64,000 bases of DNA from Leifsonia aquatica. GTDB lineage: Bacteria > Actinomycetota > Actinomycetes > Actinomycetales > Microbacteriaceae. Made by a program: the position numbers and the translations under genes. The stretch spans positions 310,001 to 374,000 of the forward strand of contig NZ_JACHVP010000002.1 in the NCBI RefSeq assembly GCF_014190775.1, in the 5' to 3' direction. The notes beneath the pieces are model-generated. The model made no database searches. It was not told where the DNA came from and saw only the letters and a list, made by a program, of their open reading frames with translations. Of this stretch, positions 61,591 to 64,000 are shown piece after piece. Numbering within the stretch: the first letter of the stretch is position 1; each line of letters opens with the position of its first letter.

Positions 61591-62694
61591 TCAGGCGGTG
61601 AAGAACGAGCGGATGTCGTCGGCGAGCACCTCGGGGAACTCGAGGGCGGCGAAGTGGCCGCCCTCCGGGAACCGGCTCCAGTGCACGATCCGGGAGTTGT
61701 CGCGCTCCGCGAACACCCGGATGGTCTGGAAGTCGTCCGCGAAGACGGCGACCCCGGTGCGCGCGGCGTTGACCGCGGTCGACGGCGGCACGATGGCGTT
61801 CTCGTAGTAGGCGCGGCTCATGCCGGCGGAGGCGTTGGTGAACCACGCGATGCTCACCGCCGTGAGCACCGAGTCCAGCGGCACCCGCGACGTGCCGTTG
61901 CCGAACGACTCGAACAGCTCGCTGTAGGCGAGGAGCCCGAGCGGGGAGTCGCTGAGCGCCGCCGCGATGGTCTGGGGGCGGGAGGAGTTCATCGCGTTGT
62001 AGGCGCCGACGGACTGGAACCACTTCATGTGCTCGAGGCCCGCGTAGTCCTGCGGCTCGAGGCGCTCGAACTCCGAGGGGTCGCCCGACGGGAACGCGAA
62101 GAGCTGCTGCACGTGGAGGCCGAGGAAGCCCTCCGGGGAGAGGAGGCCGAGCTCGCGGGCGATCAGGGCGCCGTTGTCGGAACCGTGCACGCCGTAGCTG
62201 TCGTAGCCGAGGCCGCGCATCAGGGTGTCGTAGGCCGCGGCGACGCGTGCGGTCGTCCATCCGCTCTCGGTGACCGGCTGCGACCAGCCGAACCCGGGCG
62301 CGTCCGGGATCACCAGGGAGAAGTCCGCTGCGAGGGCGTCGATGAGGCCCAGGAAGTCGGCGGAGGAGCCGGGGTAGGTGTGGGCGAGCAGGAGCGCCGG
62401 AGCGTCGGGCCGGGATGAGGGCACGTGGAGGAAGTGGATGGTCTGGCCGTCGATCTCCGTGAGGAAGTGCGGCCGTGCGTTCAGCTTCTCCTCGACCGCG
62501 CGCCAGTCGAAGTCGTCGCGCCAGCGGTCGATGGCGGCGCTCAGGTAGCTGTTGGGGGTTCCGGTGCTCCAGTCGTCGGCCGGCGCGGGCTGCGGCAGCC
62601 GGGTGCGTGCGAGACGCTCGCGCAGATCGGCGAGCTGGGACTCGTCGACGCGGATCGTGAACGGGCGGAGGGCGAGGGTGGTGTTGGTTTCCAT
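61591..62694 (-). CDS. Epoxide hydrolase (alpha/beta hydrolase, EHN domain)
   Basis: A hydrolase of 367 residues of the epoxide hydrolase N-terminal-domain family. Seen: N-terminal EHN region (RPFTIRVDESQLADLRERLARTRLP), oxyanion-hole motif LLAHTYPGSSADF (H-T-Y-P rather than the usual H-G-W-P), nucleophile Asp in GVHGSDNGALIAREL, and catalytic His in FPEGGHFAALEFPE. The ATG at 62694 lies 7 nt after a TAGCGT -10 element; the GTG at 62703 lies inside that element and is rejected. Divergent from a WYL regulator 56 bp away that probably controls it. Substrate unknown. Confidence 0.88.
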   Translation of the reverse strand: METNTTLALRPFTIRVDESQLADLRERLARTRLPQPAPADDWSTGTPNSYLSAAIDRWRDDFDWRAVEEKLNARPHFLTEIDGQTIHFLHVPSSRPDAPALLLAHTYPGSSADFLGLIDALAADFSLVIPDAPGFGWSQPVTESGWTTARVAAAYDTLMRGLGYDSYGVHGSDNGALIARELGLLSPEGFLGLHVQQLFAFPSGDPSEFERLEPQDYAGLEHMKWFQSVGAYNAMNSSRPQTIAAALSDSPLGLLAYSELFESFGNGTSRVPLDSVLTAVSIAWFTNASAGMSRAYYENAIVPPSTAVNAARTGVAVFADDFQTIRVFAERDNSRIVHWSRFPEGGHFAALEFPEVLADDIRSFFTA

Positions 62695-62701
62695 AGATCC
62701 C

Positions 62702-62707
62702 ACGCTA
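62702..62707 (-). promoter_or_regulatory. -10 element of the epoxide hydrolase gene (leaderless)
   Basis: TAGCGT on the minus strand, 7 nt before the ATG at 62694. Confidence 0.4.
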
Positions 62708-62750
62708 TGGTCGATAACGGCAGTATGACTTCCTGAATTCGGAGAGTGTG

Positions 62751-63719
62751 ATGAGCGATTCCGCGATGCGCATCCTGGCCCTGCTCGGACTGCTCGCGAC
62801 GCCCTCCGGACGATCGGGCCCCGAGCTGGCGGCCGAGCTCGGCGTCTCCGAGCGCACGGTGCGCACGGACATCGAGCGGCTGCGCGAGCTGGGCTATCCC
62901 GTCGACGGCGCGCGGGGCCCGGGAGGCGGCTACCGCTTCGGTTCGGGCGGCCGGATGCCCCCTCTCCTGCTCGACGACGATGAGGCCGTGGCGACAGCGG
63001 TCGGCCTGCGTTCGACAGCGCGTCTGCCCGGCATCGGGGAGGCGGGAGGGCGCGCGCTCGCGAAGCTCGAGCAGATGCTCCCGGAGCGGCTGCGACCCGC
63101 GGTGGAGGCCGTGTCCACGTCGATGGAGCCGGCGTCCGAGAACACGGGAAGCGACGCGGAGGACCCGGAGGTCTCCCCCGCGGCGCTGCGAGCGGTGGCC
63201 GATGCCATCCACCGCCGGCACTGGCTGCGCTTCGAGCACCGCGGCCGCCCGGTGCTGGTCGAGCCGTACCGGCTGCTCAGCTGGCAGCGCCGCTGGTACC
63301 TCGTGGCACGCGACCCGGAGGCCGACGCGTGGGCGAGCTACCGGCTCGACCACCTGGAGCTCAGGATGCCGACCAGGCGCGCGTTCGAGCCGGTGCCGTT
63401 CCCGCACGGCGACTTCGCGGCATTCGCGGTGCGGCAGGCGGCCCACAGCGGCTGGGACGTGCACGTGCGACTGCGCGTCGACGCCAGCGCCGAGGCCGTC
63501 CTCGCGCGGATCAACCCGGCGGTCGGTGCCGTCGAGGCCGTCGACGCGACCCACTCCGTGCTCCTCACGGGCGGCGACAGTCTCCATACGGTCGCCGCAT
63601 ACGTCGGGATGCTGGGCATGGACTTCACCGTCGAGTCGCCCGCGGAACTGGTCCCGTTGCTCCGCGAGATCGCCGATCGGTACCGCCGGGCGGTCGGCCA
63701 GGACCCCTCCTCGAGGTGA
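62751..63719 (+). CDS. YafY-type HTH/WYL-domain transcriptional regulator
   Basis: A regulator of 322 residues. Seen: N-terminal DeoR-like helix-turn-helix (SGPELAAELGVSERTVRTDIERLRELGYPVDGARGPGGGY), a WYL domain (RRHWLRFEHRGRPVLVEPYRLLSWQRRWYLVARD, with RLDHLE) and a C-terminal WCX domain. WYL domains bind ligands or nucleic acids to switch the regulator. ATG 62751 with GGAGAG upstream; the GTG just before adds one residue. Divergent to the epoxide hydrolase gene, its likely target. Confidence 0.92.
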   Translation: MSDSAMRILALLGLLATPSGRSGPELAAELGVSERTVRTDIERLRELGYPVDGARGPGGGYRFGSGGRMPPLLLDDDEAVATAVGLRSTARLPGIGEAGGRALAKLEQMLPERLRPAVEAVSTSMEPASENTGSDAEDPEVSPAALRAVADAIHRRHWLRFEHRGRPVLVEPYRLLSWQRRWYLVARDPEADAWASYRLDHLELRMPTRRAFEPVPFPHGDFAAFAVRQAAHSGWDVHVRLRVDASAEAVLARINPAVGAVEAVDATHSVLLTGGDSLHTVAAYVGMLGMDFTVESPAELVPLLREIADRYRRAVGQDPSSR

Positions 63720-63741
63720 AAGAGCCGTGAGAAACGCCGAA

Positions 63742-63774
63742 AATCCGCGTGTTTCCGCGGATTCCTGATACATT
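63742..63774 (+). promoter_or_regulatory. Inverted repeat and -10 region of the HU gene
   Basis: AATCCGCG (63742-63749) and CGCGGATT (63756-63763) form a perfect inverted repeat that overlaps the expected -35 region of TGATACATT (63766-63774), a good extended -10. It could be an operator or a terminator of the upstream gene. A leader of about 90 nt ends in GAGGAGGA before the ATG. Confidence 0.45.
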
Positions 63775-63870
63775 CGAGGCGGTCATCCGACCAACCGTTA
63801 TGGCCCTCCGCGGCCGTGGCTGTTCCACTGCAAGCTGTAGATCCAGCACAACGTCCGAGGAGGACACTCA

Positions 63871-64000
63871 ATGGCTGACAAGTCGCTGAACAAGACCGAG
63901 CTCGTCGCTGCCGTCGCCGCGGCGTCGGGGCAGAGCCAGGCCACCGTCTCCGGTGTCGTCGACGCGTTCTTCGCGACGATCTCCGAGACCGTCGCCGCCG
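63871..64000 (+). CDS. HU-family DNA-binding protein, 3' truncated by window edge
   Basis: The first 43 residues of a nucleoid protein. Seen: MADKSLNKTELVAAVAAASG and QATVSGVVDAFFATISETVAA, the helical N-terminal half of HU. The beta-arm and any Lys/Ala/Pro-rich C-terminal tail typical of actinobacterial HupB are beyond the window. A strong GAGGAGGA ribosome binding site lies 5 nt upstream. Confidence 0.93.
   Translation, partial: MADKSLNKTELVAAVAAASGQSQATVSGVVDAFFATISETVAA

Overview
The window is the replication-origin region of a high-GC Gram-positive chromosome, most likely a Microbacteriaceae actinobacterium close to Leifsonia or Microbacterium. The reasons are the GC-rich codon use, the actinobacterial order dnaA-dnaN-gnd-recF-DUF721-gyrB-gyrA-DUF3566-tRNA-Ile-tRNA-Ala, crgA with a class E sortase, DUF6049-murJ, a five-copy parS array beside parAB, and many TANNNT-type leaderless promoters. 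No phage, insertion sequence, CRISPR array or rRNA gene is visible.

Left arm (1-17.4 kb, read leftward from the origin). The 3' part of a PASTA-type Ser/Thr kinase opens the window. A glutamine amidotransferase, a 52-residue membrane protein and a class E sortase follow on the minus strand, then crgA. A DnaA-box cluster lies between crgA and a rhomboid protease gene. Next come a cyclophilin, small membrane proteins, a Nudix hydrolase, an Fpg/Nei glycosylase, a rhodanese and an Lrp-type regulator, tRNA-Ala and tRNA-Ile, and the block DUF3566-gyrA-gyrB-DciA-recF-gnd-dnaN on the minus strand.

Origin (17.4-19.7 kb). The dnaN-dnaA gap carries an AT-rich stretch and several DnaA boxes and is the oriC candidate. 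The gap on the other side of dnaA has further boxes and the rpmH promoter.

Right arm (19.7-36 kb). rpmH-rnpA-yidD-yidC-jag-rsmG is followed by a RidA gene and a 1.4-kb non-coding parS region. The parA start codon lies inside the last parS. After parAB come ddl, an aminotransferase, trxA-trxB, murJ-DUF6049 and the CCA-adding enzyme.

36-46 kb. rpsF-ssb-rpsR-rplI lead to dnaB, which is preceded by another DnaA-box cluster. Three unrecognised small genes follow, then a 942-residue surface protein ending in LASTG, a likely substrate of the class E sortase encoded at 2.2-3.0 kb, and several membrane proteins.

46-64 kb. This part is metabolic: purB, a YvlD-like holin-family protein, a hisC-type aminotransferase, a three-gene 2-oxoacid dehydrogenase operon (E1 alpha, E1 beta with an unusual acidic N-terminal extension, E2), an APC permease with alcohol dehydrogenase and divergent PucR-type regulator, and a znuACB-zur zinc operon with a Zur box. 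Next to the zinc operon sit zinc-independent bL28, bL33 and uS14 genes. An epoxide hydrolase with divergent WYL regulator and the start of an HU gene close the window.

Most genes are conserved housekeeping. The less ordinary signals are regulatory: DnaA-box clusters away from oriC (one directly upstream of dnaB), a parS array that grew by segmental duplication and overlaps parA initiation, a hairpin that could hide a ribosome binding site at 41 kb, and an unexplained 55-nt palindrome at 22.8 kb.
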